From positions 1 to 26,457 of the forward strand of contig CAYOFV010000011.1 in the NCBI GenBank assembly GCA_964403565.1: a DNA stretch of 26,457 nt, given 5' to 3'. A model generated the notes under the pieces. It was not told the origin of the DNA. It made no database searches and saw nothing but the letters and a program-made list of their open reading frames with translations. This stretch comes from Thioglobus_B sp964403565 (GTDB lineage: Bacteria > Pseudomonadota > Gammaproteobacteria > PS1 > Pseudothioglobaceae). Shown in pieces: positions 7,890 to 16,234 of this stretch. Positions within the stretch are counted from its first letter, which is position 1, and each line of letters starts with the position of its first letter. A program made the translations under genes and the position numbers.

Positions 7890-8799
7890 TATATTTAATA
7901 GCTTTATCAACATCGGCACTATCTAAAAATAAAGCATCTTTTTCGCTATTAAGCCAAGTACTTTGACGTTTGCATAATTGACGTGTTGCAATAATTGCTT
8001 TTTCTATCATTTGTTCTTTATCTAGCTCATTGTTAAGATATTGCCAAGCTTGTCTATATCCAACACAGCGAATAGATGGCATGTCTTCATTAAGATTTGG
8101 GTTTGATTTAAGTTGCTCTACCTCTTCAATAAATCCAGAGTCAAGCATTTTATGAAAGCGTTTTTCGATCCTTTGATGTATTTCTTGCCTATTAGGCATA
8201 AGGATAATTTTTTTAATAGGATGGGTTAAGGCTTTGGTTTTATTGCCCTGAAGCTCAGTCATGGTTTTACCACTAAGATCAAACACCTCAAGCGCTCTAG
8301 TAACTCTTTGAGAATCGTTTGGATGTATTCTATCGGCTGCAGTTTTATCAATTTTTTCAAGTTCTTTGTGTAGGCTTTGAGAGTCTGTTTCTTTGAGTAA
8401 TTCGTTATATTTATTTTTTGACTCTATAGTAGATTCTGGCAAGTTTGACAGGCCGTGCTCTAACGCATGAAAATAAAAAGATGTACCGCCAACTAAAATA
8501 GGTAGTTTGTTATTATCAAAAGCAATTTCAATTTGTTCAAGAGCGTCTTTAACAAACTCATGTGCTGAGTATGATTCGCTTGGGTCGCATATATCGATTA
8601 AATGATGTTCAAAATCTTCAAGTGTTTTCTTATCAGGTTTAGCAGTGCCAATATCCATGCCTTTATAGATTAATGCTGAGTCAACACTTATAATTCTACT
8701 ATCGATTTTTTTACTTATTTCAATGGCGAGCTCTGTCTTACCCGAAGCAGTAGGGCCCATTAAAAAGATAACCGTTTTATTTGACTGTGATTTGCACAT
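7879..8799 (-). CDS. miaA: tRNA dimethylallyltransferase
   Basis: MiaA transfers a dimethylallyl group to N6 of A37 in tRNAs that read UNN codons. MiaB, partly present at the right end of this window, then adds the 2-methylthio group. The P-loop GPTASGKT is at residues 15-22. Conserved DSALIYKGMDIGTAKP and VGGTSFYFHAL segments follow. I start at the ATG at 8797-8799 (MCKSQSNKTVIF), which gives 306 residues. The longer frame would need a TTG at 8841 and adds 14 residues that lie in the promoter region. A TATAAT ends only 7 nt before this ATG and no Shine-Dalgarno is visible, so the mRNA may be leaderless. Confidence 0.92.
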   Translation of the reverse strand: MCKSQSNKTVIFLMGPTASGKTELAIEISKKIDSRIISVDSALIYKGMDIGTAKPDKKTLEDFEHHLIDICDPSESYSAHEFVKDALEQIEIAFDNNKLPILVGGTSFYFHALEHGLSNLPESTIESKNKYNELLKETDSQSLHKELEKIDKTAADRIHPNDSQRVTRALEVFDLSGKTMTELQGNKTKALTHPIKKIILMPNRQEIHQRIEKRFHKMLDSGFIEEVEQLKSNPNLNEDMPSIRCVGYRQAWQYLNNELDKEQMIEKAIIATRQLCKRQSTWLNSEKDALFLDSADVDKAIKYIKS

Positions 8800-8806
8800 G
8801 GCAAGT

Positions 8807-8812
8807 ATTATA
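8807..8812 (-). promoter_or_regulatory. miaA -10 element (candidate leaderless promoter)
   Basis: A perfect TATAAT on the minus strand ends 7 nt before the miaA ATG, which puts the expected transcription start at or next to the A of the ATG. A weak -35 candidate, TTGTAA, lies 19 bp upstream. Confidence 0.45.
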
Positions 8813-8847
8813 ATAACTGCTTTTACTTTACTTACAAGCAATTAATA

Positions 8848-9858
8848 ATGTTTAATATTAAAAACCAATCAAGTGGCACTACTTTTTCTACAACTGAGGA
8901 TCAAAGTATTCTTGACGGGGCTATTGAGCATGGTGTTAATTTTCCATATGGATGTAAAAATGGCTTTTGTGGACAATGTAAGGCGTTAATTACCGAAGGA
9001 GAAGTTGAATATGAAAACGACATTCCGCCTGGTATTGACCAAGATGAGGTTGATAGCGGAGTTGCGCTTTTATGTCAATGCAAAGCAAAAACTGATGTAG
9101 TGCTTGAAATTAATGAAATTGATCCTGAAGTTGCTGAAATCGAAGTTAAAACTCTGCCTTGCAAGGTTGAATCAATTGCTAAATTAAATCATGATGTTGC
9201 TCAGGTGATATTAAAAACTCCGAGCGAGAACACTTTGCAGTATTTAGCAGGTCAATATATTGATATTATTTACCCAGATATCGGCATGCGAGCTTTTTCC
9301 ATTGCCAATGCTCCAAATAATTCTAATTTATTAGAGTTGCATATTCGTTTAATTGAAGGTGGTGAGTTTACCAATATTGTTTTTAATGATCTTGAAGAAA
9401 AGGCAATGCTTAATATTGAAGGCCCAAAAGGCGATTTTTACCTGCGGGATAAAAGTGATAATCCAATTATTATGGTTGCAGGTGGTACTGGATTTGGTCC
9501 AGTTAAAGCAATGGTTGAACATGCAATCGAAACTAATCTTGATAGAGAAATAAATATTTATTGGGGCGTTAGGGATTTGCAAGACATGTATTCCGACTTG
9601 CCATCTAAATGGAGTTCTGAATATAGTAATATTAATTTCACTCCAGTGCTTTCAGAATCTAGTGAAGATTGGGATGGTGCAAAAGGCTATGTACACGAAA
9701 AAGTTTTAATAGATTTTGACAATTTATCAGCATACGATGTATATGTGTGTGGAGCGCCAGAGATGGTTAAAGCTGCTGCTAATTCTTTTGTAGAAAAAGA
9801 CATGAATAAGGATAATTTCTTCTCAGATGCATTTGAATTTTCAAGTGAAAAACAATGA
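8848..9858 (+). CDS. 2Fe-2S ferredoxin-type flavin reductase (CDP-6-deoxy-glucoseen reductase-like)
   Basis: This 336-residue electron-transfer protein couples an N-terminal plant-type 2Fe-2S domain to an FAD/NAD(P)H reductase. The cluster ligands are Cys36, Cys41, Cys44 and Cys76 (CKNGFCGQC, then CQC). The FAD motif RAFS is at 148-151 and the nucleotide-binding GGTGFGP is at 212-218. The order ferredoxin-FAD-NAD matches AscD-like and phenol-hydroxylase-reductase proteins. Annotation as CDP-6-deoxy-3,4-glucoseen reductase is usual for such genes, but no sugar-biosynthesis genes lie nearby, so the true partner is unknown. It overlaps the downstream bolA gene by ATGA. Coupling to a BolA protein suggests a link to iron-sulfur or redox homeostasis. 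The start is ATG without a clear Shine-Dalgarno sequence. Confidence 0.82.
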   Translation: MFNIKNQSSGTTFSTTEDQSILDGAIEHGVNFPYGCKNGFCGQCKALITEGEVEYENDIPPGIDQDEVDSGVALLCQCKAKTDVVLEINEIDPEVAEIEVKTLPCKVESIAKLNHDVAQVILKTPSENTLQYLAGQYIDIIYPDIGMRAFSIANAPNNSNLLELHIRLIEGGEFTNIVFNDLEEKAMLNIEGPKGDFYLRDKSDNPIIMVAGGTGFGPVKAMVEHAIETNLDREINIYWGVRDLQDMYSDLPSKWSSEYSNINFTPVLSESSEDWDGAKGYVHEKVLIDFDNLSAYDVYVCGAPEMVKAAANSFVEKDMNKDNFFSDAFEFSSEKQ

Positions 9859-10142
9859 GCCTCAGTGAAATGCATCAACATTTAATAGATCAGTTAAATA
9901 CTGCTCTAGAACCAACATATCTCGATGTTGTTAATGAATCTGATAAGCATATTGGTCATGCAGGATATGCACAGGACTCGCATTATAAGATTACTATTGT
10001 GAGTGAAAATTTTATTGATATGAAGTTAATAGATAGACATAGGTTTATTAACAATCTATTTAGAGAGGAGTTAAATGATATTCATGCAATGGCAATGCAT
10101 ACCTACACTCCAGATGAATGGCAGGTGAAAAATTCTAATTAA
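9855..10142 (+). CDS. bolA: BolA family protein
   Basis: This 95-residue protein has the BolA fold. The HIGHAGYAQDSHYKITIVS segment, the DRHRFIN helix and the final IHAMAMHTYTPDEW are diagnostic. BolA proteins bind a bridging 2Fe-2S cluster with monothiol glutaredoxins through conserved histidines and also act in stress-dependent envelope changes. The start ATG overlaps the stop of the flavin reductase gene (ATGA), so the two are translationally coupled. The final codons contain AGGTGA (10123-10128), an apparent ribosome binding site for mltD. Paralogy (BolA or IbaG) is uncertain; the MHTYTPDEW ending resembles BolA proper. Confidence 0.85.
   Translation: MSLSEMHQHLIDQLNTALEPTYLDVVNESDKHIGHAGYAQDSHYKITIVSENFIDMKLIDRHRFINNLFREELNDIHAMAMHTYTPDEWQVKNSN
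10123..10140 (+). promoter_or_regulatory. mltD ribosome binding site and AUU start
   Basis: AGGTGA at 10123-10128 matches the 16S anti-Shine-Dalgarno perfectly and lies 9 nt before ATT at 10138-10140. Nothing nearby in this frame is ATG or GTG. This spacing selects the ATT that gives a complete lipoprotein signal peptide. Confidence 0.55.
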
Positions 10143-11694
10143 TAAGATTTTCAAAGTTTTATTTTATTTGTCGTTATTCTTGCTTAGCGCTTGTGAGAAT
10201 ACAACAGCTTCTACAGTTAAACAATCTAGTGTCGATAAAAAACCAGATCCTAGAGTTGCAAATCAGATTGTAGAGAAAGATCTTTGGCGCTATATTGCTA
10301 ATCGTTATACATTAGATGGCTATGACAATAAACAACTTGATGGCCATATTCGCTGGTTTAAGAAAAACCCCGATTATCTAACTAGAGTTAGTAAGAGAGC
10401 GGGTGATTATCTTTACTTGGTAACAAAAGAAGTAGAAAAGGCAGGATTACCTATAGAGATAGCCCTTTTGCCAATAGTTGAATCAGCATATTATCCATTT
10501 TCATTTTCACATGGCACAGCATCCGGGCTTTGGCAGTTTATTCCATCAACTGGCAAGTTGTATGGTCTAGGAGAAAACTGGTGGTATGACGATAGAAGAG
10601 ATGTTTTAAAGTCAACAAAAGCAGCTATTAAATATTTAAGAAATTTAAGCAAATTATTTAACAATGATTATCTGCTTGCAATTGCTGCTTACAATTCTGG
10701 TCCTGGTAGAGTGCAAAAAGCAATTGCAAAAAATAAACGTTTAGGTAAAAAGACAGATTTTTGGCATTTGGATTTACCACTTGAGACTAGAGGTTATGTT
10801 CCAAGACTTCTTGCGGTTGCAAAAATTATTAAAAACCCGCAACAATATAGCCAAAGTATCACACCAGTTGCAAACGAGGAAAAGCTTAAAGTAGTTAAAC
10901 TACAATCACAACTTGACCTTGCACTTATTTCTGAATGGACAGGACTGACTCTTGATGAAATATACAATCTCAACCCTGGAATTAAACGTTGGGCAACCCC
11001 AGATAGCAAAGCATATAAAATTCTTCTACCAAAATCAGTTGTTGATGAATTCAATAAAAAGCTAACAAATAGTGATAAAAATTCAAGAATAAAGTGGATT
11101 CGCCATAAGGTTGGCTCAGGGCAAAGTCTAAGTGGTATCGCACATAAATATAAAACCACGATCGAGCAGATAAAAAACGTAAATGACTTAGATGATAATT
11201 CTATTAGAGCGGGTGATTTTTTAATAGTTCCAATTGCAAGATTTACTGATAATTTTTACTCGATGAGTGAGACTGAGCGTGAGAAAAAGCGTATAAATTC
11301 TAAAAAAAGTGGGTACAAATCAATTCATAAAGTAAAGTCTGGTGAGAGTTTGTGGAGCATCGCTAGAAAATATGGTGTTAGTGTTGAAAATATAATTAAA
11401 TGGAATCATCTTTCTGATATCAAAGCACTTCAAATTGGTAAAGAATTAGTAATCTGGCAGAAGAGCTCTATTGATAATAGTAGTTTAAAAAATATAGTAA
11501 ATACTGGACTCGATATTAATAGAAAAGTAAGTTACACAGTTAAGAGTGGGGATAATTTATCAACAATTGCTGAAAAGTTTGACACTACAGTTAGTAAAAT
11601 TGCCAAACTTAATAAATTAGATAAAAATAAGTCACTAAAAATTGGGCAAAAGCTCAAGATAGTGGTTAATGTTATAAATTCAAAAATGAAATAA
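10138..11694 (+). CDS. mltD: Membrane-bound lytic murein transglycosylase D with three LysM domains
   Basis: MltD is an outer-membrane lipoprotein that cleaves glycan strands to 1,6-anhydro-muropeptides. With the ATT start at 10138, the 518-residue protein opens MNKIFKVLFYLSLFLLSAC, a full lipoprotein signal with lipid-modified Cys19. The first conventional start, TTG at 10168, would leave only MSLFLLSAC with no basic n-region. The SLT domain follows, with catalytic Glu115 in LPIVESAYYPFSFS and then ASGLWQFIPSTG. Three LysM peptidoglycan-binding repeats lie near residues 322-365, 397-440 and 465-509. The frame is open upstream only to a TGA at 10126-10128, so no earlier start is available. 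It is probably co-transcribed with bolA and followed 4 nt later by a membrane-protein gene. Confidence 0.9.
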   Translation: MNKIFKVLFYLSLFLLSACENTTASTVKQSSVDKKPDPRVANQIVEKDLWRYIANRYTLDGYDNKQLDGHIRWFKKNPDYLTRVSKRAGDYLYLVTKEVEKAGLPIEIALLPIVESAYYPFSFSHGTASGLWQFIPSTGKLYGLGENWWYDDRRDVLKSTKAAIKYLRNLSKLFNNDYLLAIAAYNSGPGRVQKAIAKNKRLGKKTDFWHLDLPLETRGYVPRLLAVAKIIKNPQQYSQSITPVANEEKLKVVKLQSQLDLALISEWTGLTLDEIYNLNPGIKRWATPDSKAYKILLPKSVVDEFNKKLTNSDKNSRIKWIRHKVGSGQSLSGIAHKYKTTIEQIKNVNDLDDNSIRAGDFLIVPIARFTDNFYSMSETEREKKRINSKKSGYKSIHKVKSGESLWSIARKYGVSVENIIKWNHLSDIKALQIGKELVIWQKSSIDNSSLKNIVNTGLDINRKVSYTVKSGDNLSTIAEKFDTTVSKIAKLNKLDKNKSLKIGQKLKIVVNVINSKMK

Positions 11695-11698
11695 AAAT

Positions 11699-12376
11699 AT
11701 GGAATTACCAATAAATAAAATTATTCTAGCGAGTTTCGCATTTATCTTGACTCACTTTAAAAAGCTTGTAGAGATATCAATAATACCTGTTGCAATTTCA
11801 ATACCATTTTTATCAATACTTCCTGATATGTTGACAATTATGGAGGATGTGTATTCTAGTAAAGGAGTTATTGACATTACTTTGCCAGAGAATATGCATA
11901 TCTATTTACTATTGTTTATTTATGGTTATGTTTCCTTATCAATAAATGCATATAAGTTGGTTATGAAAGGCGAGGAGTCAGTAGGATTTTTACCAACTGC
12001 TAATATCGGCAAAATTTTTAAATTTTTATTATTAAGTATTATTGTAGGAATGGCAACAATGATTCCAGTTATGCTTACTGGAATACCTTTTGTACAGCTT
12101 ATTGTGTATTTTTTAATAATTCCTATTACTCTAAACTTTATTAATATTTCTCTTGGCATGGAATCTAAATACAAGTGGAATTTAACACTTCCTGTTCAAG
12201 TAAATTTATTTTTCTTGCAAGCCGTACTGCCAGCGCTAGTAGGTATGATTTTTACTGCAATTTTTACAGCTTTAGGATTGTCTATGGTATTTGAATGGGT
12301 TGTTAAAGCAGTGGTTTTTTATTGGACATTAATTAGCTTAGCACTGTGTTACCAAGTAATTAATCAAAAGTCATAA
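11699..12376 (+). CDS. Unknown polytopic membrane protein
   Basis: I do not recognise this 225-residue protein. It is very hydrophobic, with about six likely membrane segments near residues 24-44, 67-86, 107-127, 130-150, 168-190 and 198-219. It has a short loop rich in acidic residues (40s-60s) and no cysteine pairs, signal peptide or catalytic motif that I can see. The ATG comes 4 nt after the mltD stop, so it is probably the last gene of the reductase-bolA-mltD operon. Its 3' end overlaps the convergent ftsQ by 13 bp. An envelope role is suggested only by the neighbours. Confidence 0.75.
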   Translation: MELPINKIILASFAFILTHFKKLVEISIIPVAISIPFLSILPDMLTIMEDVYSSKGVIDITLPENMHIYLLLFIYGYVSLSINAYKLVMKGEESVGFLPTANIGKIFKFLLLSIIVGMATMIPVMLTGIPFVQLIVYFLIIPITLNFINISLGMESKYKWNLTLPVQVNLFFLQAVLPALVGMIFTAIFTALGLSMVFEWVVKAVVFYWTLISLALCYQVINQKS

Positions 12377-13113
12377 TCCACACTAAAGCCTTTCGGATAG
12401 CGCATATCAAAAGTAGCAGTTCTAACTTTAGCAGTCTTTTTTGCTAATTGTTTGTATGCGTTTTTAAAGTCTAATAATCTTTGTTCCTGATCATCAAATC
12501 CTAATACTACAGTTGTTTCAGGGTGTACTATCAAAGTATCAATATTGGTTTTAACAATAGTTTTTAACACCATTGGTTTTAATATTTTTTGATACTTTTT
12601 GTAATCTTTAAAAGCTTGCAATACTTTATTTTGATTGTGTTTGGATATAACCAATGGTTTGTCTGAATCTATCGATTTGATAGGGTTAAAAAGCACACCT
12701 TTGCTTGATACAAAACCTACACATTCGCTTAATTTGTCCTTTTCATCACACTCAATATTTTTCCAACGCATGTTAATATCTTGTGAGCTAATATTTATAG
12801 ATATAGCATCAAGATGCAATCTTTTGATTTTTGCATCAGCAACCCAAGGGTTCTTTTCTAAGGCTTTTTTGATTTTATTTAAATCAATCTCATAATTATT
12901 AACTATTAATCCACTTATAGATTTATTAAGCTGTTCTTTTGGATTGAGATCTTCATTGTCAATTTGCCATGAGATTTTTACTTCAAGTAATTTGTCAGTA
13001 TCTAGATTGTATGCTTGCCATGCTAGAAAAACAATAAAAGCAACAAATGGAGTGGCTTTAACAAATGGCTTAAGCTTTTGCCATGTTGTTTTTCTGCGTC
13101 TATTTTTTCGCAT
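12364..13113 (-). CDS. ftsQ: Cell division protein FtsQ
   Basis: FtsQ is a bitopic divisome protein that joins FtsB and FtsL in the periplasm. The 249 residues show the expected plan: a basic cytoplasmic tail (MRKNRRRKTTWQKLKP), one membrane span near residues 22-38, a POTRA domain near 55-125 (contains NPWVADAKIKRL), then the beta domain with VVLGFDDQEQRLLDFKNAYK. Gene order ddl-ftsQ, with the start inside the end of ddl, supports the call. Unlike the usual dcw cluster, no ftsA or ftsZ follows; the next gene is convergent and overlaps by 13 bp. FtsB is encoded at the head of the same minus-strand gene run. Confidence 0.88.
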   Translation of the reverse strand: MRKNRRRKTTWQKLKPFVKATPFVAFIVFLAWQAYNLDTDKLLEVKISWQIDNEDLNPKEQLNKSISGLIVNNYEIDLNKIKKALEKNPWVADAKIKRLHLDAISINISSQDINMRWKNIECDEKDKLSECVGFVSSKGVLFNPIKSIDSDKPLVISKHNQNKVLQAFKDYKKYQKILKPMVLKTIVKTNIDTLIVHPETTVVLGFDDQEQRLLDFKNAYKQLAKKTAKVRTATFDMRYPKGFSVDYDF

Positions 13114-13984
13114 TTAATATATTTGCCACAAGTTCGTTAAAACTAAGTCCATATGCTTTAGCAGCCATTGGCACCAGAGAGTGTGAAGTCATACCTGGCA
13201 CGGTATTAACCTCAAGTAAAAATGGGTTATTATTTTTATCGATAATAAAATCAACTCTACCCCAGTTTTTACCACCAAGAATATTAAATGCCTCTAGCGC
13301 AATGGATTTAAGACTATCTTCTAATTCTTTATCTAGATTGGTTGGACACAGATATTTTGTATCATTAGATATGTATTTTGATTCATAATCATAAAACCCA
13401 CCTTCAGAAACAATTTGAATTACTGGCAGGGATTTGCCGTCAAGTAAAGCAACAGTGTATTCACCGCCATCAATCCATTTTTCAACTAGAGCGTTGTCAT
13501 CATATTTCCAGGCTTTGTTTAAGGCCTTTTCAAAATCTTCTATCTTGCCTACTTTACTAATTCCAATACTTGAACCCTCAAGAGTCGGTTTTACAGCCCA
13601 TGGTAGATCGAAATCAATATTTGGAATTTTGCTATCTTTATTAGCAACTATGGAAGGCGCTAGAGGTAGGTTAAATTTAGCCCATAATGCTTTAGTTGCA
13701 GCCTTATCCATACCTACTTTAGATGAAGTTGAATCAGAGCCTGTATAGCTAATATTTCTATCTTCTAGTTGTTTTTGGATATAGCCGTCTTCACCACCAC
13801 GACCATGAACAACAATAAAAACTTTATCAAACTTTTTAGACCATAATTCATCAAGGTTATTGCCATTCCAGTCAAATTTAAAGCATGCAATATTTTGCTC
13901 TAATAAGGCTCGATATACAGCTTCACCACTATTAAGCGATACTTCTCTTTCTGCTGCATTGCCACCAATTAGTACTGCAATCAT
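13100..13984 (-). CDS. ddl: D-alanine--D-alanine ligase
   Basis: Ddl makes the D-Ala-D-Ala dipeptide for peptidoglycan, the terminus recognised by vancomycin. The ATP-grasp protein has 294 residues, a typical DdlB length. It begins MIAVLIGGNAAEREVSLNSG and contains HGRGGEDGYIQ, TLEGSSIGISK and the C-terminal metal-binding EVNTVPGMTSHSLVP. The ATG overlaps the murB stop as ATGA, and its own 3' end overlaps ftsQ by 14 bp, so the three genes are translationally coupled. Confidence 0.93.
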   Translation of the reverse strand: MIAVLIGGNAAEREVSLNSGEAVYRALLEQNIACFKFDWNGNNLDELWSKKFDKVFIVVHGRGGEDGYIQKQLEDRNISYTGSDSTSSKVGMDKAATKALWAKFNLPLAPSIVANKDSKIPNIDFDLPWAVKPTLEGSSIGISKVGKIEDFEKALNKAWKYDDNALVEKWIDGGEYTVALLDGKSLPVIQIVSEGGFYDYESKYISNDTKYLCPTNLDKELEDSLKSIALEAFNILGGKNWGRVDFIIDKNNNPFLLEVNTVPGMTSHSLVPMAAKAYGLSFNELVANILNAKK

Positions 13985-14826
13985 TTGTAATTACCCCTAA
14001 TAACTAATTCTTGTTCTAATTCAATATCAAATTTTGATTTTACGACCTGTTGAATATGATTTATTAGGTTTTCAATATTTTCGGCTGTTGCATTGTCTTT
14101 GTTAATAATAAAATTTGCATGCTTGTCTGATACGCAGGCTCCACCAATACAAAAACCCTTTAAACCACTATCTTCAATTAATTTAGCGGCAAAATTATCT
14201 TTTGGATTTTTAAAAACACTGCCGCAACTAGGAAGCCCGATTGGTTGCGATTGGTTGCGTTTTTCCAGAAGTTGTTTTATATCATGGTTTTTGTTTTTTT
14301 TCTGAAAAATCAGTTTACAAGAAAGAAAGAACTCATCTTTATGGTTGCTTTTAACAGATCTGTAACTAATATCAAAATCACCAGGGTGTCTATTATGAAT
14401 TACCCCATTGGTATCAATAGTTTTTACACTATGTACAAACTCCCATATTTCAGAACCAAATGCCCCAGCATTCATTGCTAATGCTCCGCCAATTGTTCCA
14501 GGAATAGCTGATAGAAATTCTGCGCCATAAATATTATTATCTTGAGCAAATCTTGCTAGTTTTGCAAGTGTTGTTCCAGCATCGACAATGATTGTATTTT
14601 TAGATAATGATAAATCATTAATTGAGCTAAGTTTAATAACAACTCCATCATAACCTCCATCGCGAATAAGTAAATTACTACCAAGACCAAGTAACATTAA
14701 CTTTTTAGAATTATTTTTTATAAAGTCTATTAGCTCGGATAGGTTGTTAGGAATAAAAAGTTGTGTTGCACTACCGCCAGTGCGAAAAGAGGTGTATTTT
14801 GCAAGATTTGCATTATCAGTCAGCAT
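13981..14826 (-). CDS. murB: UDP-N-acetylenolpyruvoylglucosamine reductase
   Basis: MurB reduces UDP-GlcNAc-enolpyruvate to UDP-MurNAc with FAD and NADPH. FAD-binding segments are GLGSNLLIRDGG (residues 47-58) and IPGTIGGALAMNAGAFG. Proton donor Ser203 lies in GSVFKNP, and the sequence SYRSVKS precedes it. At 281 residues it is the short (type II) form. The start ATG lies 11 nt inside the end of murC. A 10-bp direct duplication (14238-14257) falls within the gene without disturbing the frame. Confidence 0.92.
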   Translation of the reverse strand: MLTDNANLAKYTSFRTGGSATQLFIPNNLSELIDFIKNNSKKLMLLGLGSNLLIRDGGYDGVVIKLSSINDLSLSKNTIIVDAGTTLAKLARFAQDNNIYGAEFLSAIPGTIGGALAMNAGAFGSEIWEFVHSVKTIDTNGVIHNRHPGDFDISYRSVKSNHKDEFFLSCKLIFQKKNKNHDIKQLLEKRNQSQPIGLPSCGSVFKNPKDNFAAKLIEDSGLKGFCIGGACVSDKHANFIINKDNATAENIENLINHIQQVVKSKFDIELEQELVIRGNYK

Positions 14827-16234
14827 CTGTAAATTTAGATATTAACAGCTGTGGCAGTTGGTGTATGTCTCCAGCGCCAAGAGTTAAAAGCACATCTTCT
14901 GTAGAGATAATGTTTGGCAATATTTGTACAGCTTCTTCTGTATTTTTTACAACAATAGGATCAAGCGTTGAGCGTTTGCGAATACTATCAGCCAAAGCGC
15001 TAGAACTTATATGAGCGATTGGTTTTTCACTAGCAGGATATATATCAAGTAGTATTAATTCATCTACTATTGAAAGAGCTGATGAAAAGTCGTCAAACAA
15101 ATCTCTGGTACGGGTGTATCTATGCGGCTGGAAAATAACTACTAGTTTTTTTTCAGGATGAGTATTTTTAAGTGAGTTAAATACTTCGATAATTTCATTT
15201 GGATGGTGTCCATAATCATCAAAAAGATCCACACTATGGTTGTTGATATTTATCTTATTATGATAATCAAGCCTTCTAGCAACACCATTAAAGTTATTTA
15301 ATGAATCTTGAATGATATTAGTATCAATATCTAGCTCACAGCATATGCCAATTGCAGCCAAGGTGTTGAGAATATTATGATTACCTATTAGATTAAGCTT
15401 TACAGGAAATGATTTACTGTATTTTTTACACTCAACATCAAAATGCATTTGCATTCCTGATTGTTTTATATTATGTGCATAAATATCAGCGCTACTGCCA
15501 AACCCATAAGTAGTTAATGGTCTGTGTATGTTTGAAATTATTTGCTTTACTCCATCGTCTTCAATACAAGCAATACAAGATCCGTAAAATGGAAGATTGG
15601 CAGTAAAGTTAATAAAAGCATCTTTTAGTTTTTCAAAATCGGCATCATATGTCGACATATGATCCTGATCAATATTGGTAATTACACTAAGCATTGGCTG
15701 CAGGTGTAAAAACGATGCATCTGACTCATCGGCTTCAGCTATAAGATAATCGCTCTCACCAAGTTTAGCACCCATGCCTGATGAATTTAAAATTCCGCCA
15801 ATAATATAGGTTGGGTCAAGCCCTGCAGTAGTAAGAATATGTGCAATAAGTGAGGTTGTTGTAGTTTTTCCATGTGTGCCACTAATAGCTATTCCATATC
15901 TAAAGCGCATAAGTTCACTAAGCATTTCTGCGCGCGGTACAATTGGAATATTGTATTTTTGAGCTTCAATTATCTCTGGATTTGTTTTATCAATCGCACT
16001 AGAAACTACAACTGCTTGAGCATCAGCTACGTTTGATGCTTTATGCTCAAAACTAATATTTATTCCAAGTTTTATTAACCTATCAGTGCTTTTTCCTGAA
16101 ATGATGTCAGATCCAGATATGTTGTACCCAAGGTTGAAAAGCACCTCAGCAATACCGCTCATTCCAGAACCACCAATACCAATAAAGTGAATATTATTAA
16201 CTCTGGATTTTGATATAGATCTTAGAGAATTCAT
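14816..16234 (-). CDS. murC: UDP-N-acetylmuramate--L-alanine ligase
   Basis: MurC attaches L-alanine to UDP-MurNAc, the first amino acid of the stem peptide. The Rossmann motif IHFIGIGGSGMSGIAEVL opens the protein, the ATP loop GTHGKTT is at 119-125, and YGHHPNEI and FQPHRYTRTRDLF are MurC-specific. At 472 residues it is complete. The start overlaps the ispF stop by 4 bp (ATGA) and the 3' end overlaps murB by 11 bp. Confidence 0.94.
   Translation of the reverse strand: MNSLRSISKSRVNNIHFIGIGGSGMSGIAEVLFNLGYNISGSDIISGKSTDRLIKLGINISFEHKASNVADAQAVVVSSAIDKTNPEIIEAQKYNIPIVPRAEMLSELMRFRYGIAISGTHGKTTTTSLIAHILTTAGLDPTYIIGGILNSSGMGAKLGESDYLIAEADESDASFLHLQPMLSVITNIDQDHMSTYDADFEKLKDAFINFTANLPFYGSCIACIEDDGVKQIISNIHRPLTTYGFGSSADIYAHNIKQSGMQMHFDVECKKYSKSFPVKLNLIGNHNILNTLAAIGICCELDIDTNIIQDSLNNFNGVARRLDYHNKININNHSVDLFDDYGHHPNEIIEVFNSLKNTHPEKKLVVIFQPHRYTRTRDLFDDFSSALSIVDELILLDIYPASEKPIAHISSSALADSIRKRSTLDPIVVKNTEEAVQILPNIISTEDVLLTLGAGDIHQLPQLLISKFTDAD

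Noticed and set aside
10794..11159. 121-aa open frame on the minus strand within mltD
   Set aside because: It lies wholly inside a well-supported gene, has no ribosome binding site and no recognisable domain.
14238..14257. Tandem 10-bp repeat (CGATTGGTTG twice) inside murB
   Set aside because: Ten is not a multiple of three and the murB frame is intact across it, so it is unlikely to be a recent duplication; it encodes an ordinary linker before GSVFKNP.
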